From an uncultured SAR86 cluster bacterium (GTDB taxonomy: Bacteria; Pseudomonadota; Gammaproteobacteria; Magnimaribacterales; AG-339-G14): a stretch of 64,000 nt of DNA. The DNA is taken from positions 1-64,000 of the forward strand of contig CABZES010000006.1 in assembly GCA_902524805.1 (NCBI GenBank). The letters are read 5' to 3'. The notes under the pieces were generated by a model. The model was not told the origin of the DNA and made no database searches. It was given only the letters and a program-made list of their open reading frames with translations. How positions within the stretch are numbered: the stretch's first letter is position 1; each line of letters opens with the position of its first letter. The position numbers and the translations under genes were made by a program. Positions 8,120 through 17,157 of the stretch are shown one piece after another.

Positions 8120-9589
8120 ATGTGCGGCGTTGTTGGATTAGTTTCTAAGAACGAAGTGTCGCCATTAATTTATGAAGCTTTAACAGTTATTCAACACCGA
8201 GGACAGGATGCAGCTGGAATTGCCACTTTGGAAGAAGGTAGATTGCACACGCGAAAACAAATAGGTTTAGTAAGAGATGTCTTCAGAGAAAAACATATCA
8301 ATGAACTAAGGGGCCAAATAGGAATTGGTCACGTAAGGTATCCAACGGCAGGAGGAGCTAGTCGAGAGTTCTCCCAACCACTTTATGTAAATTCTCCTTA
8401 TGGAATAAGCATTAGTCATAATGGAAATTTAGTAAATGCTGAACAGCTTACAAAAGAACTATACAAAGATAACTATAGACACTTAAATACTTCTTCCGAC
8501 TCAGAAGTAATCCTGAACGTCTTTGCTCATGAATTACAACAAGCAAGTTCTTTTAATCCTACACCAGAACAAATTTTTAAGGCAGTTGAAAAGACCCACC
8601 TTAGGTTGCAAGGAGCTTATTCTGTTTTGTTGATGATCAGTGGTGTTGGTTTAGTTGGTATAAGAGATCCAAAAGGCATTAGGCCTTTAATTTTAGGTAA
8701 AAAAGATAATGACTTGATAGGATCTGATTATATGATTGCTTCAGAAAGTCCTGCATTAAGTGCTCTTGAGTTTGAAATTGAGGGAGACTTAAAGCCAGGA
8801 GAAGCAGTCTTTATTACATTGGATGGAGAGATACACCGAAAAGTCTGTCATAATAATCCTTCAAAAAATCCATGTATTTTTGAGTATGTTTATTTGGCAA
8901 GACCAGATGCAGTTATTGATGGAATTTCTGTTATGAGGTCACGCTTAAGAATGGGTCAAAAATTAGGAAAAAAAATCTTAGAAACATACCCAGATCATGA
9001 TATTGATGCGGTTATTCCTATTCCTGAAAGTAGTACATCTTCAGCAATCGAAGTTGCTAAGACTTTAAATGTAAACTACAGAGAAGGGTTCGTTAAAAAT
9101 AGATATATTGGTAGAACTTTCATAATGCCAAAACAAGAATTAAGAAAAAAATCTGTCAGAAGAAAACTTAACCCTATTCCGTTTGAATTCAAAGATAAAA
9201 ATGTTCTGCTAGTTGATGATTCCATTGTTAGAGGCACTACAAGTAGAGAGATAGTTGAGATGGCAAGAAGTGTTGGAGCAAAAAAAGTATATTTTGCTTC
9301 AGCCGCTCCTCCAGTGAGATATCAAAATGTTTATGGAATAGATATGGCAGCAACGGCTGAGTTAATAGCGCATCAAAGATCAGATGAACAAATCGCTGAC
9401 TTTATTGGCGCTGACTGGTTGATTTATCAAGACCTAGATGACTTGATAGAGTCAGCAAAAGAGGGTAATCCAAAAATTAGTAATTTTGAAACATCTGTAT
9501 TTGATGGAGACTATATTTGTGGATCTGTAACCAAAAATTATCTTACAAATCTGGAGATAGAAAGAAAAGACGCAAATAAGAAAGATTAA
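8120..9589 (+). CDS. purF: Amidophosphoribosyltransferase
   Basis: It performs the first committed step of purine synthesis: glutamine plus PRPP to phosphoribosylamine. The class II glutaminase nucleophile is Cys2 (MCGVVG), exposed by simple removal of Met, so no propeptide is needed. The glutaminase domain (about 1-230, with QHRGQDAAGI and GHVRYPT) is followed by a PRTase domain with the PRPP loop LLVDDSIVRGTT. At 489 residues it is of typical size. It ends convergently with acnB, overlapping it by 4 bp. Confidence 0.97.
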   Translation: MCGVVGLVSKNEVSPLIYEALTVIQHRGQDAAGIATLEEGRLHTRKQIGLVRDVFREKHINELRGQIGIGHVRYPTAGGASREFSQPLYVNSPYGISISHNGNLVNAEQLTKELYKDNYRHLNTSSDSEVILNVFAHELQQASSFNPTPEQIFKAVEKTHLRLQGAYSVLLMISGVGLVGIRDPKGIRPLILGKKDNDLIGSDYMIASESPALSALEFEIEGDLKPGEAVFITLDGEIHRKVCHNNPSKNPCIFEYVYLARPDAVIDGISVMRSRLRMGQKLGKKILETYPDHDIDAVIPIPESSTSSAIEVAKTLNVNYREGFVKNRYIGRTFIMPKQELRKKSVRRKLNPIPFEFKDKNVLLVDDSIVRGTTSREIVEMARSVGAKKVYFASAAPPVRYQNVYGIDMAATAELIAHQRSDEQIADFIGADWLIYQDLDDLIESAKEGNPKISNFETSVFDGDYICGSVTKNYLTNLEIERKDANKKD

Positions 9590-12165
9590 TTTGTTTCTAT
9601 AGTAACTGTCGGGAGAGAGGCATTATCAGCAGCTTTCTTATAAGATGAAATCTGATCAAAATTCATATATTTGAAGATATCTTCAGACATTGTATTTATA
9701 TTCTTCATATATGAATGATATTCATCAAGAGAAGGTAGTTTTCCAAGAATAGAAGTTATTGCTGCTAATTCAGCTGAAGATAAATATACATTAGCACCAT
9801 CACCCAATCTGTTAGGGAAATTTCTAGTAGAAGTTGATACAACAGTACAATTAGGCTCAACTCTAGCTTGGTTACCCATACAAAGAGAACAACCTGGAAT
9901 TTCTGTTCTTACTCCAGCATTTTTATATATTTCATAAAAACCCTCTTCTTCTAATTGAAACTTATCCATTCTTGTTGGAGGAGATATCCATAGTCTTGTA
10001 GGAAGTTCTGAAGCGTTTTCCAAGAGTTTTCCAGCTGCTCTGAAATGACCAATATTTGTCATACAAGAACCTATGAAAACTTCATCAATTTTTTGCTCTC
10101 CAATTTCACTTAAAGTTTTTATATCATCTGGATCATTTGGACAAGCGAGAAGAGGTTCAGTAATTTCATTCAAATTAATCTCAATAATCTCAGCATATTT
10201 GGCATTTTTGTCTGGCTTAAGTAGAACAGGATCTTTTATCCATTGTTCCATTTTTTGAGCTCTTCTTTCTAATGTTCTTGGATCACCATACCCTTCAGAA
10301 ATAAGCCATCTAAGCAAAACAATATTTGAATTCAAATATTCAATTATTGGAGCTTCATCAAGTAAAACCGTGCAACCAGAGGCAGATCTTTCGGCAGAGG
10401 CGTCTGACAGCTCAAAAGCTTGTTCAATTTTCAAATCAGACAAACCTTCAATTTCCAGACATCTTCCAGAGAAAACATTTTTTTTACCTTCTTTTTCAAC
10501 CGTAAGAAGACCTTTCTGAATAGCTGCATAAGGAATAGCATTTACTAAGTCTCTAAGAGTTATTCCTGGTTGCATTTTTCCAGAGAATTTGACTAAGACA
10601 GATTCAGGCATATCAAGTGGTATGACTCCTAAAGCAGCACCAAAGGCAACTAATCCTGAGCCTGCAGGGAAACTAATGCCAATTGGAAAGCGAGTATGGG
10701 AATCTCCACCTGTGCCAACAGTATCTGGCAAGAGCATTCTATTTAACCAAGAGTGAATTATTCCGTCACCAGGTTTAAGAGCTACTCCTCCTCTTGTTTT
10801 AATGAATTCTGGAAGAGTGTGTTGAGTTTCTATATCTATTGGTTTTGGATATGCAGCTGTGTGACAAAAAGATTGCATAACCAGATCAGAAGAAAAACCA
10901 AGACATGCTAATTCTTTGAGCTCATCCCTTGTCATTGGCCCCGTGGTATCTTGAGAACCTACTGTAGTCATTATGGGTTCACAATATACTCCGGGCCTTA
11001 CCCCTTTGACTCCACAAGCCTTACCGACCATTTTTTGAGCTAATGTATACCCATCTTTTGATTCGTCTCCTAAACCAGGACGAACGAAAACTTCTGTAGG
11101 AGGTAAGTTTAAAAATTCTCTCGACTTATCAGTAAGACTTCTTCCTATTATCAAAGGAATTCTTCCTCCAGCTCTTACTTCGTCAAGAAATGTTTCAGAT
11201 TTAAGTTCAAAAGAAGTAATAATTTTATTATTTTCGTCTTTAATTTTTCCTTCGTGAGGATAAATACTTATTAAATTACCTGTACTTAATTTATCTACAT
11301 TAGCTTCAAAAACTAAAGTTCCAGCATCTTCCATAGTATTGAAAAAAATCGGTGCAATTTTACTTCCAATACAAATTCCCCCAGTTTTTTTATTAGGAAT
11401 GAAGGGGATTTCTTCTCCCATATGCCATAAAACAGAATTCGTTGCTGACTTCCTTGAAGATCCTGTTCCAACTACGTCTCCAGCTAACGTAACTGGATAT
11501 CCCATTTTTTTTAGATTTTCAATTTCTTCTAATGGCTTTTTTGATAAACCTTCTCTTGGCATTTTATACATAGCTAAAGCATGTAAAGGTATGTCAGGTC
11601 TAGACCAGGCATCTGGAGCAGGAGAAAGATCATCAGTATTAGTCTCTCCAGGAACTTTAAAAATCACAGTATCAATTCTTTCAGGTACTTCGTTTTTTGA
11701 AGTAAACCATTCTGCCTCAGACCATGAAGTCAAAATCTTTAAAGCATTATTTGAAGATTTAGATAATTCTGCAATATCATTAAATGCATCAAAAACTAAA
11801 AGTGTTTTTGAAAGCGCCTCTACCGCAGTATCACCACAAATTTCATCATCTATTAGAGAAATTAAAGACTCTACATTGTAACCGCCTAACATTGTGCCTA
11901 AGAAAAAAGTTGCTTGTTGAGGAGTTATTAGCTTGGTGATAACCTTTTTTTTAGCAACGTCTGTCAAGAAAGCAGCTTTCACATAAGCAGCATCATCAAC
12001 GCCTGCGGGTACTCTTTCAGTAAGTAAAGTTAAAAGTTCTTTTTTTTCGCTATCAGCATGTTTTATAAGCTCAATTAGTTGAGAAGTTTGTTCAGCATTA
12101 AGAGGTAGAGGAGGAATACCCATATCAGCCCGTTCCTTGACTGATTTGTAATAATTTTCGAGCAT
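9586..12165 (-). CDS. acnB: Aconitate hydratase B
   Basis: It interconverts citrate and isocitrate in the TCA cycle. The 859 residues match the AcnB size, and the N-terminal HEAT-like domain (LENYYKSVKERADMGIPPLPL) is characteristic of AcnB, not AcnA. The [4Fe-4S] ligands are in FIGSCMTNIGHFR and GCSLCMGNQ. The large antisense frame at 11339-11881 lies wholly inside it and is a shadow. It is divergent from the next gene with only 29 bp between start codons. Confidence 0.97.
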   Translation of the reverse strand: MLENYYKSVKERADMGIPPLPLNAEQTSQLIELIKHADSEKKELLTLLTERVPAGVDDAAYVKAAFLTDVAKKKVITKLITPQQATFFLGTMLGGYNVESLISLIDDEICGDTAVEALSKTLLVFDAFNDIAELSKSSNNALKILTSWSEAEWFTSKNEVPERIDTVIFKVPGETNTDDLSPAPDAWSRPDIPLHALAMYKMPREGLSKKPLEEIENLKKMGYPVTLAGDVVGTGSSRKSATNSVLWHMGEEIPFIPNKKTGGICIGSKIAPIFFNTMEDAGTLVFEANVDKLSTGNLISIYPHEGKIKDENNKIITSFELKSETFLDEVRAGGRIPLIIGRSLTDKSREFLNLPPTEVFVRPGLGDESKDGYTLAQKMVGKACGVKGVRPGVYCEPIMTTVGSQDTTGPMTRDELKELACLGFSSDLVMQSFCHTAAYPKPIDIETQHTLPEFIKTRGGVALKPGDGIIHSWLNRMLLPDTVGTGGDSHTRFPIGISFPAGSGLVAFGAALGVIPLDMPESVLVKFSGKMQPGITLRDLVNAIPYAAIQKGLLTVEKEGKKNVFSGRCLEIEGLSDLKIEQAFELSDASAERSASGCTVLLDEAPIIEYLNSNIVLLRWLISEGYGDPRTLERRAQKMEQWIKDPVLLKPDKNAKYAEIIEINLNEITEPLLACPNDPDDIKTLSEIGEQKIDEVFIGSCMTNIGHFRAAGKLLENASELPTRLWISPPTRMDKFQLEEEGFYEIYKNAGVRTEIPGCSLCMGNQARVEPNCTVVSTSTRNFPNRLGDGANVYLSSAELAAITSILGKLPSLDEYHSYMKNINTMSEDIFKYMNFDQISSYKKAADNASLPTVTIETN

Positions 12166-12194
12166 AAAATTTTAAAAAAAATGTATTATAAACT

Positions 12195-12659
12195 ATGTCT
12201 ATGGCTAAAAGAACTAGGACCCCTTGTGTTGGGATATGCTCAACTACCTACGGTGATGATGTTTGTAGAGGATGTAAACGATTTGCGCAAGAAATCATAA
12301 ACTGGAATAGTTTTTCTCCAGATGAAAGAGAAGCAGTTTGGCTAAGATTAGAAAAGTTAAAAACTCAAATTATGGAACCTAGAGTTGAGATATTTGATCC
12401 ATTAAAATTATCTAATGGGATTAAGGAATATCAATTAAGAATACACGAAGATTTAAATAATCTTTGTAAGGCGTTCGAGTTAGTCAAACTTACGAGCAAA
12501 AGTTTTAAAGATTTGAATGGATTCGGTATAACAATAACCTCGCCTATAAAAGATTTAGAAATATTGAAACAAGACATAGAAAAGGAGCTTTATGAGCTCT
12601 CTATGGCACATCATAATAGATATTTTATTGAACCAAAAAATTATAAGGAGATTAAGTAA
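12195..12659 (+). CDS. DUF1289 protein with C-terminal extension
   Basis: The N-terminal 50 residues are a DUF1289 module with four cysteines (TPCVGIC ... DVCRGCKR, then INWNSFSPDEREAVW); the spacing suggests a metal or Fe-S site, but the biochemical role of this family is not established. About 100 further residues have no motif I recognise and are longer than a minimal DUF1289 protein. Two starts are possible, ATG 12195 and ATG 12201. The stop overlaps the ATG of the flavoprotein gene (TAATG), so the two are probably coupled. Confidence 0.75.
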   Translation: MSMAKRTRTPCVGICSTTYGDDVCRGCKRFAQEIINWNSFSPDEREAVWLRLEKLKTQIMEPRVEIFDPLKLSNGIKEYQLRIHEDLNNLCKAFELVKLTSKSFKDLNGFGITITSPIKDLEILKQDIEKELYELSMAHHNRYFIEPKNYKEIK

Positions 12660-13969
12660 TGGAAGATATTTTAAATTCGAAGTTAATCTTGCCTTGTGGC
12701 AAAACGTTAAAAAATAGAATTTGTAAATCTGCTCTCACTGAAAGAATCGCTGAGGGTAACAATTTAGTTAACCAGAAGCATTTAAATTTATATGAAAAAT
12801 GGGCTGAAGGAGATGTTGGTACAGTTCTTACTGGCAACGTCCAAGTTGATAAAAGGTATTTAGAATCTGCAGGAAATGTTGCCATAGAGAAAAGCAATTA
12901 TAAAGACCAGATAGACCTATTAAGAAAATGGACTGAAGTTGGCACAAAAAATAATACTAATTTGTGGATGCAAATTAGTCATGCTGGTCGACAAACTCCA
13001 GGCGATTTAAATATGAAACCAGTAGCACCTTCTGACGTTGGTCTAAAAATACCAGGAAGAAAATATGGTACGCCCAAACCTTTAACAAAAGAAGAAATTG
13101 AAGATGTTATTGAAAGATTTATATTCACAGCAAAGGTTGCTCAAGATACGGGTTTTACTGGTATTCAAATTCATTCTGCTCATGGATATTTAATGTCAGA
13201 GTTTCTATCTCCTGATATTAATAAAAGAAATGATGAGTGGGGTGGGTCTTTAGAAAATAGGTCCAGGATATTATTGCGAATTATTAATGGCTGTAGAGAA
13301 GCTTTGGGAGATGATTATCCAATTTCAGTTAAATTAAATTCGGCTGATTTTCAAAAAGGTGGCTTTTCAGCTGAAGATTCATCAAAAGTAGCATCAATGT
13401 TGAGTGACGCAAAAATAGATTTATTAGAAATTTCAGGCGGTACTTATGAACAACCAAGACTTCTTGGCTTAGATACAGTTAGCATTAACCCAAAGAGAAG
13501 TGAAACAAGAAAAGAAAGTACGATAGCTAGAGAAGCATATTTTTTGGCCTATACAGAAGAAATTAAAAAGGTAATTGATATTCCGCTTATGGTAACCGGA
13601 GGGTTTAGGTCTAGATTAGCAATGGAAACAGCCATCAATCAGGGTGCATGTGAAATCGTTGGAATAGGAAGACCGTTGTGTTCAGATCCCATGTCAGTAA
13701 AAAAATTATTAGATAGATCAATAGATGTTTTGCCAACATTTGAAAAAACACTGTCAATAGGTCCGGGATGGTTATCTCAAAGAAGTCCATTTAGATTAAT
13801 TCAGGCATTGAACGCTTTTGGGATTCAATCTTGGTATTATTCACAAATAAGAAGAATTTCTGAAGGGTTGTCACCTGATTTATCTTTAAATCCATTTAAG
13901 GCTTTTAGAAGCGATGGTAAAATAGATAAAGAGACAGTTAAAGCATATAAACTCTATAATAAATCATAG
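12659..13969 (+). CDS. Old Yellow Enzyme family NADH:flavin oxidoreductase
   Basis: This FMN-dependent TIM-barrel oxidoreductase is of the OYE/NADH oxidase type. Seen: the N-terminal segment LKNRICKSALTE, the flavin/substrate motif WMQISHAGRQ, GIQIHSAHGYLMSEFLSP, NKRNDEWGGSLENRSRILL, and the phosphate-binding VTGGFRS ... GIGRPLCSDP. The family reduces activated C=C bonds in enones or related compounds; the substrate here cannot be read from sequence. It is 436 residues without the C-terminal Fe-S/Rossmann domains of dienoyl-CoA reductase. It follows the DUF1289 gene and precedes the hydroxylase by 9 bp. Confidence 0.88.
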   Translation: MEDILNSKLILPCGKTLKNRICKSALTERIAEGNNLVNQKHLNLYEKWAEGDVGTVLTGNVQVDKRYLESAGNVAIEKSNYKDQIDLLRKWTEVGTKNNTNLWMQISHAGRQTPGDLNMKPVAPSDVGLKIPGRKYGTPKPLTKEEIEDVIERFIFTAKVAQDTGFTGIQIHSAHGYLMSEFLSPDINKRNDEWGGSLENRSRILLRIINGCREALGDDYPISVKLNSADFQKGGFSAEDSSKVASMLSDAKIDLLEISGGTYEQPRLLGLDTVSINPKRSETRKESTIAREAYFLAYTEEIKKVIDIPLMVTGGFRSRLAMETAINQGACEIVGIGRPLCSDPMSVKKLLDRSIDVLPTFEKTLSIGPGWLSQRSPFRLIQALNAFGIQSWYYSQIRRISEGLSPDLSLNPFKAFRSDGKIDKETVKAYKLYNKS

Positions 13970-13978
13970 ATTCATATA

Positions 13979-14806
13979 ATGACCGCTGACGTAAATACAA
14001 TATATTTAATTGCTTTACCCGTTGTTTTAGGTCTCATTTGCCTAGAAGTAATATTGTCTAATTATCTAAATCTTAGTGTTTATAAAACCGGAGATACATT
14101 AGGAACAATAGGCCTTTTATCGGGAAATATAATAGTTTCTCTGGTTATTAAGGGATCAACATTAGCTTTCCACTTTTTTTTGTATCAATTCAAGTTATTT
14201 GATTTAATTTCTACAATTCCTATATGGATGCATTGGGTTCTGACCTTTATTTTTATAGATTTCATTTATTATTTTTATCATAGAATTTCTCATAGAAGTA
14301 GATTTTTATGGGCTGTGCACATGAGTCATCACTCGAGTGAAGAAATGAATTTTGCAGTAGCTTTTAGACAAGCATGGCTTGGCCCAATATCTAAAATTCC
14401 TTTTTTTATGGTCCTGCCTTTGATAGGTTTTGACCCTATAATTGTTGCTGTGGCAGGTGTTCTAAGTACTCTTTGGGGAATTTTTGGACACACTCAAATA
14501 GTAAAAAAATTAGGACCAATAGAATGGATTTTTGTTACACCGTCTCATCATAGAGTTCATCATGGTTCCAATGAAACATATATCGATAAAAATTATGGCA
14601 ACTTTTTAATAATTTGGGATAAATTTTTTGGAACATTTCAGGCAGAAACTGAAAAAGTGAAATATGGTTTAGTTAAAAATGTTAATACTTTCAACCCAAT
14701 AAAAATCACTTTTATGGTTTGGCAAGAAATTTATAGTGATGTTAAAAATTCTAGATCTAGAAAAGAAGCAATTGGACACTTTTTTGGTCCACCTAAAACA
14801 AACTAA
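13979..14806 (+). CDS. Fatty acid hydroxylase / sterol desaturase superfamily protein
   Basis: This is an integral-membrane di-iron oxygenase. The histidine clusters are YYFYHRISHRSRF (HxxxH), HMSHH, and SHHRVHHGSNE (HxxHH), with about four hydrophobic segments between residues 5 and 165. The superfamily hydroxylates or desaturates lipids and carotenoids; the substrate is not predictable. At 275 residues it is compact. It overlaps the convergent DUF3187 gene by 4 bp. Confidence 0.88.
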   Translation: MTADVNTIYLIALPVVLGLICLEVILSNYLNLSVYKTGDTLGTIGLLSGNIIVSLVIKGSTLAFHFFLYQFKLFDLISTIPIWMHWVLTFIFIDFIYYFYHRISHRSRFLWAVHMSHHSSEEMNFAVAFRQAWLGPISKIPFFMVLPLIGFDPIIVAVAGVLSTLWGIFGHTQIVKKLGPIEWIFVTPSHHRVHHGSNETYIDKNYGNFLIIWDKFFGTFQAETEKVKYGLVKNVNTFNPIKITFMVWQEIYSDVKNSRSRKEAIGHFFGPPKTN

Positions 14807-15771
14807 AATCTTTTTTGTAAAGAAGATACAAAAGTTATATCTGGAATAGAATTTACTTTCAAATCCTCTGAAAATCCTATACTGATAAAGTAATCATTTA
14901 GACTTATTGTTGCACCTAAACCAATCAAGACAGAATAGTCACCCAAAGAATCTAATCCAGAAGAATAATATTTATCAGATATTTTTAATGAAGTTTTAAA
15001 AACAATATTATTGTAATCAAAAAAATTTCTGGGCTTGTACGAAAGGGCAGATCCAAAAAATTTAATTAAATTATTATCTTTTGCGTAAAAGAGAGCATTT
15101 TTTTTAGAATAAGCAACTCCTGCATAAGATGATGAATGTATATTTTTAAATTTATTTTTCCATACTAAAGAAGAATAAAAATCAATTTGACCGTTGCTCA
15201 AATTTTTTTTCTTACTTCCACTTGGAAGCTCAACCGCAGAGAGCAAAAATAAATTATTTTCATCCTGATAGGAGATATTTAAACTTGAAGATATCTTGAT
15301 ATCGCCGATACCAAAAAATGAATCAGAAATTGAATTTTTAGAAATGCCCTCATACTCGAAAAGGAGTCTATCAAGAGGTTGATTTAATCTTGATCCGTCA
15401 GATAATCCAAAAAATTTATGCCAATTTTTAATATGTTTATCCATAAAACCTTCTGAAAATTTAAAAAAAGGAATTTCAATCATGAGATTAAAAGTTTCAG
15501 AATACCTAAGTGAAGAAAACAAAGATAATTTAGTTATTTCGCCATCTAAAATAAGTCTTTCATTTTTATTAGAATCATTTAGAGCAACGGAACTATGATT
15601 TACTTCAATTTTATTTATAGGAGAACTTGAGAGATTCCCTAAGTGCGAATGATCAAATTGGATCTTAGAAATATGAAATGGATTTAGATTAGGAAAATTT
15701 ATTGGAGCAAATTCATTGGCCAAAAGAAATGAACTTAAAAGAAATAAAAATGTAAAATATATATGTTTAAT
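14803..15771 (-). CDS. DUF3187 outer-membrane beta-barrel protein, probable ATT start
   Basis: A beta-strand-rich protein with the DUF3187 signature around HKFFGLSDGSRLNQPLDR (compare HxFFGLPxGGR in relatives) and a C-terminal aromatic residue (SSLQKRF), as in outer-membrane barrels. A TTG at 15723 would give 306 residues beginning MANEFAP, with no signal peptide. In the same frame upstream, 16 codons encode a convincing signal sequence (KHIYFTFLFLLSSFLLA, cut before NEF), bounded upstream by a stop; the only near-cognate starts there are ATT at 15771 or 15774. I place the start at 15771. Function unknown. It is divergent from argG. Confidence 0.72.
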   Translation of the reverse strand: MKHIYFTFLFLLSSFLLANEFAPINFPNLNPFHISKIQFDHSHLGNLSSSPINKIEVNHSSVALNDSNKNERLILDGEITKLSLFSSLRYSETFNLMIEIPFFKFSEGFMDKHIKNWHKFFGLSDGSRLNQPLDRLLFEYEGISKNSISDSFFGIGDIKISSSLNISYQDENNLFLLSAVELPSGSKKKNLSNGQIDFYSSLVWKNKFKNIHSSSYAGVAYSKKNALFYAKDNNLIKFFGSALSYKPRNFFDYNNIVFKTSLKISDKYYSSGLDSLGDYSVLIGLGATISLNDYFISIGFSEDLKVNSIPDITFVSSLQKRF

Positions 15772-15803
15772 AATTTAATTTTATTACATTCATTTACTAA
15801 TTT

Positions 15804-16994
15804 ATGAAAAAAGTAATTCTTGCTTATTCTGGCGGCCTTGATACATCAGTTATTTTAAAATGGTTACAAGAGGAAAAAAATCTAGATGTTATTACCTACA
15901 CTGCTGATATGGGACAAGGCGATATCCCAGACAATTTAGAACAAAGAGCTAAAACATTTGGTGCTTCTAAAGTAATTATAGATGATCTCTCAGAAGAGTT
16001 TGTTCAAGAATATGTTTTTCCTATGTTTCGATGCAATTCAGTTTATGAAGGCGAATATCTTTTGGGCACCGCCATTGCAAGACCTCTGATTGCAAAAAAA
16101 TTAGTTGAAGTAGGATTTCAAGAAGGTACTAATATCATTAGTCATGGCGCTACAGGTAAAGGAAATGATCAAATTAGATTTGAAATGGGAGCAAAGGCAT
16201 TAAATAAAAATATCGAAATTATTGCTCCTTGGCGAGAATGGGATATGACATCTAGAACAGATTTAATGAATTATTGTCAAAAATATCAAATTCCTATGCC
16301 AGGTTCTAAAGCAGAGGAACCTCCATTTTCGATGGATGAAAACCTTTTACATATATCTTATGAAGGAGGGTTGCTTGAAGATTTGTCTGTTCCTCCTCCA
16401 GAGGATATGTGGTTGAACGTTAAATCGCTCGAGGAAGCAAATCCTAGTCCAGAAGAAATTTCAATAGAGTTTAGAAATGGAGATCCAACTTCGATAAATA
16501 ATCAAGAAATGTCTCATGCTAATATTTTAAGAAAATTAAATGAATATGGCTGCAATCATGGAATTGGAAGGATTGATATAGTTGAGTCAAGAACAACTGG
16601 AATGAAATCTAGAGGCTGTTATGAAACTCCAGGAGGCACTATTCTTTTAAAAGCTAGAAGAGCAGTTGAATCATTGTGTTTATCGGGGGAAACAATTAAA
16701 ACTAAAGATTCTTTAATTCCTTCTTACGCGTCTTTAATTTATGAAGGACTATGGTGGAGTGATGAGCGTCTAAGGCTTCAAAATTTAATAGATGAATGCT
16801 CTAAAGTTGTAAATGGGTCAGTGAAAATGCGGTTATATAAAGGAAATATTATTCATTTATCAAAAGAAAGTGAAAATTCCTTATACGATGAAAATAAAGC
16901 TAGTTTTGAAGAGGAGGGTGGTTTTACTAATGATGATATGAAAAAATATATAAAAGAAAATATCTTAAAATATAGTCACAACAATTTAGACTAA
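15804..16994 (+). CDS. argG: Argininosuccinate synthase
   Basis: It ligates citrulline and aspartate with ATP in arginine synthesis. The ATP-pyrophosphatase motif AYSGGLDTS is at residues 7-15; SHGATGKGNDQIRFE and NHGIGRIDIVESR are further signature segments. The 396 residues match the family's short form. It stands alone on the plus strand between two minus-strand units, and its last 9 bases overlap the end of a small minus-strand ORF. Confidence 0.97.
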   Translation: MKKVILAYSGGLDTSVILKWLQEEKNLDVITYTADMGQGDIPDNLEQRAKTFGASKVIIDDLSEEFVQEYVFPMFRCNSVYEGEYLLGTAIARPLIAKKLVEVGFQEGTNIISHGATGKGNDQIRFEMGAKALNKNIEIIAPWREWDMTSRTDLMNYCQKYQIPMPGSKAEEPPFSMDENLLHISYEGGLLEDLSVPPPEDMWLNVKSLEEANPSPEEISIEFRNGDPTSINNQEMSHANILRKLNEYGCNHGIGRIDIVESRTTGMKSRGCYETPGGTILLKARRAVESLCLSGETIKTKDSLIPSYASLIYEGLWWSDERLRLQNLIDECSKVVNGSVKMRLYKGNIIHLSKESENSLYDENKASFEEEGGFTNDDMKKYIKENILKYSHNNLD

Positions 16995-17153
16995 GTTAGT
17001 ATTTAAAAAAATTACAGTTAATAGTACTAAAGTAATTAAGATCCAGATTAGATAGAAAATTTTAGTATTTAAATCTTTAAATAAATGACGAATAAACTTT
17101 GTAAGGTAGTAGGCAATAACTACCGTTAAAACAAAAAAAATTATTCTTATCAT
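16986..17153 (-). CDS. Small two-helix membrane protein (55 residues)
   Basis: An ATG-initiated frame of 55 residues that starts 4 bp after the fabD stop on the same strand, which favours coupled translation. It has two hydrophobic segments (IIFFVLTVVIAYYL, about 3-18, and IFYLIWILITLVLLTVIFL, about 33-51) separated by a basic/polar hinge (TKFIRHLFKDLN). Two transmembrane helices joined by a short positively charged loop are likely. I recognise no family. It explains the otherwise empty 163 bp between argG and fabD. Confidence 0.5.
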   Translation of the reverse strand: MIRIIFFVLTVVIAYYLTKFIRHLFKDLNTKIFYLIWILITLVLLTVIFLNTNLV

Positions 17154-17157
17154 CAAA

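Noticed and set aside
11339-11881. 180-residue plus-strand open frame opposite acnB
   Set aside because: It lies wholly inside acnB, which is strongly supported by motifs; the antisense protein has no recognisable domain and comes from codon bias.
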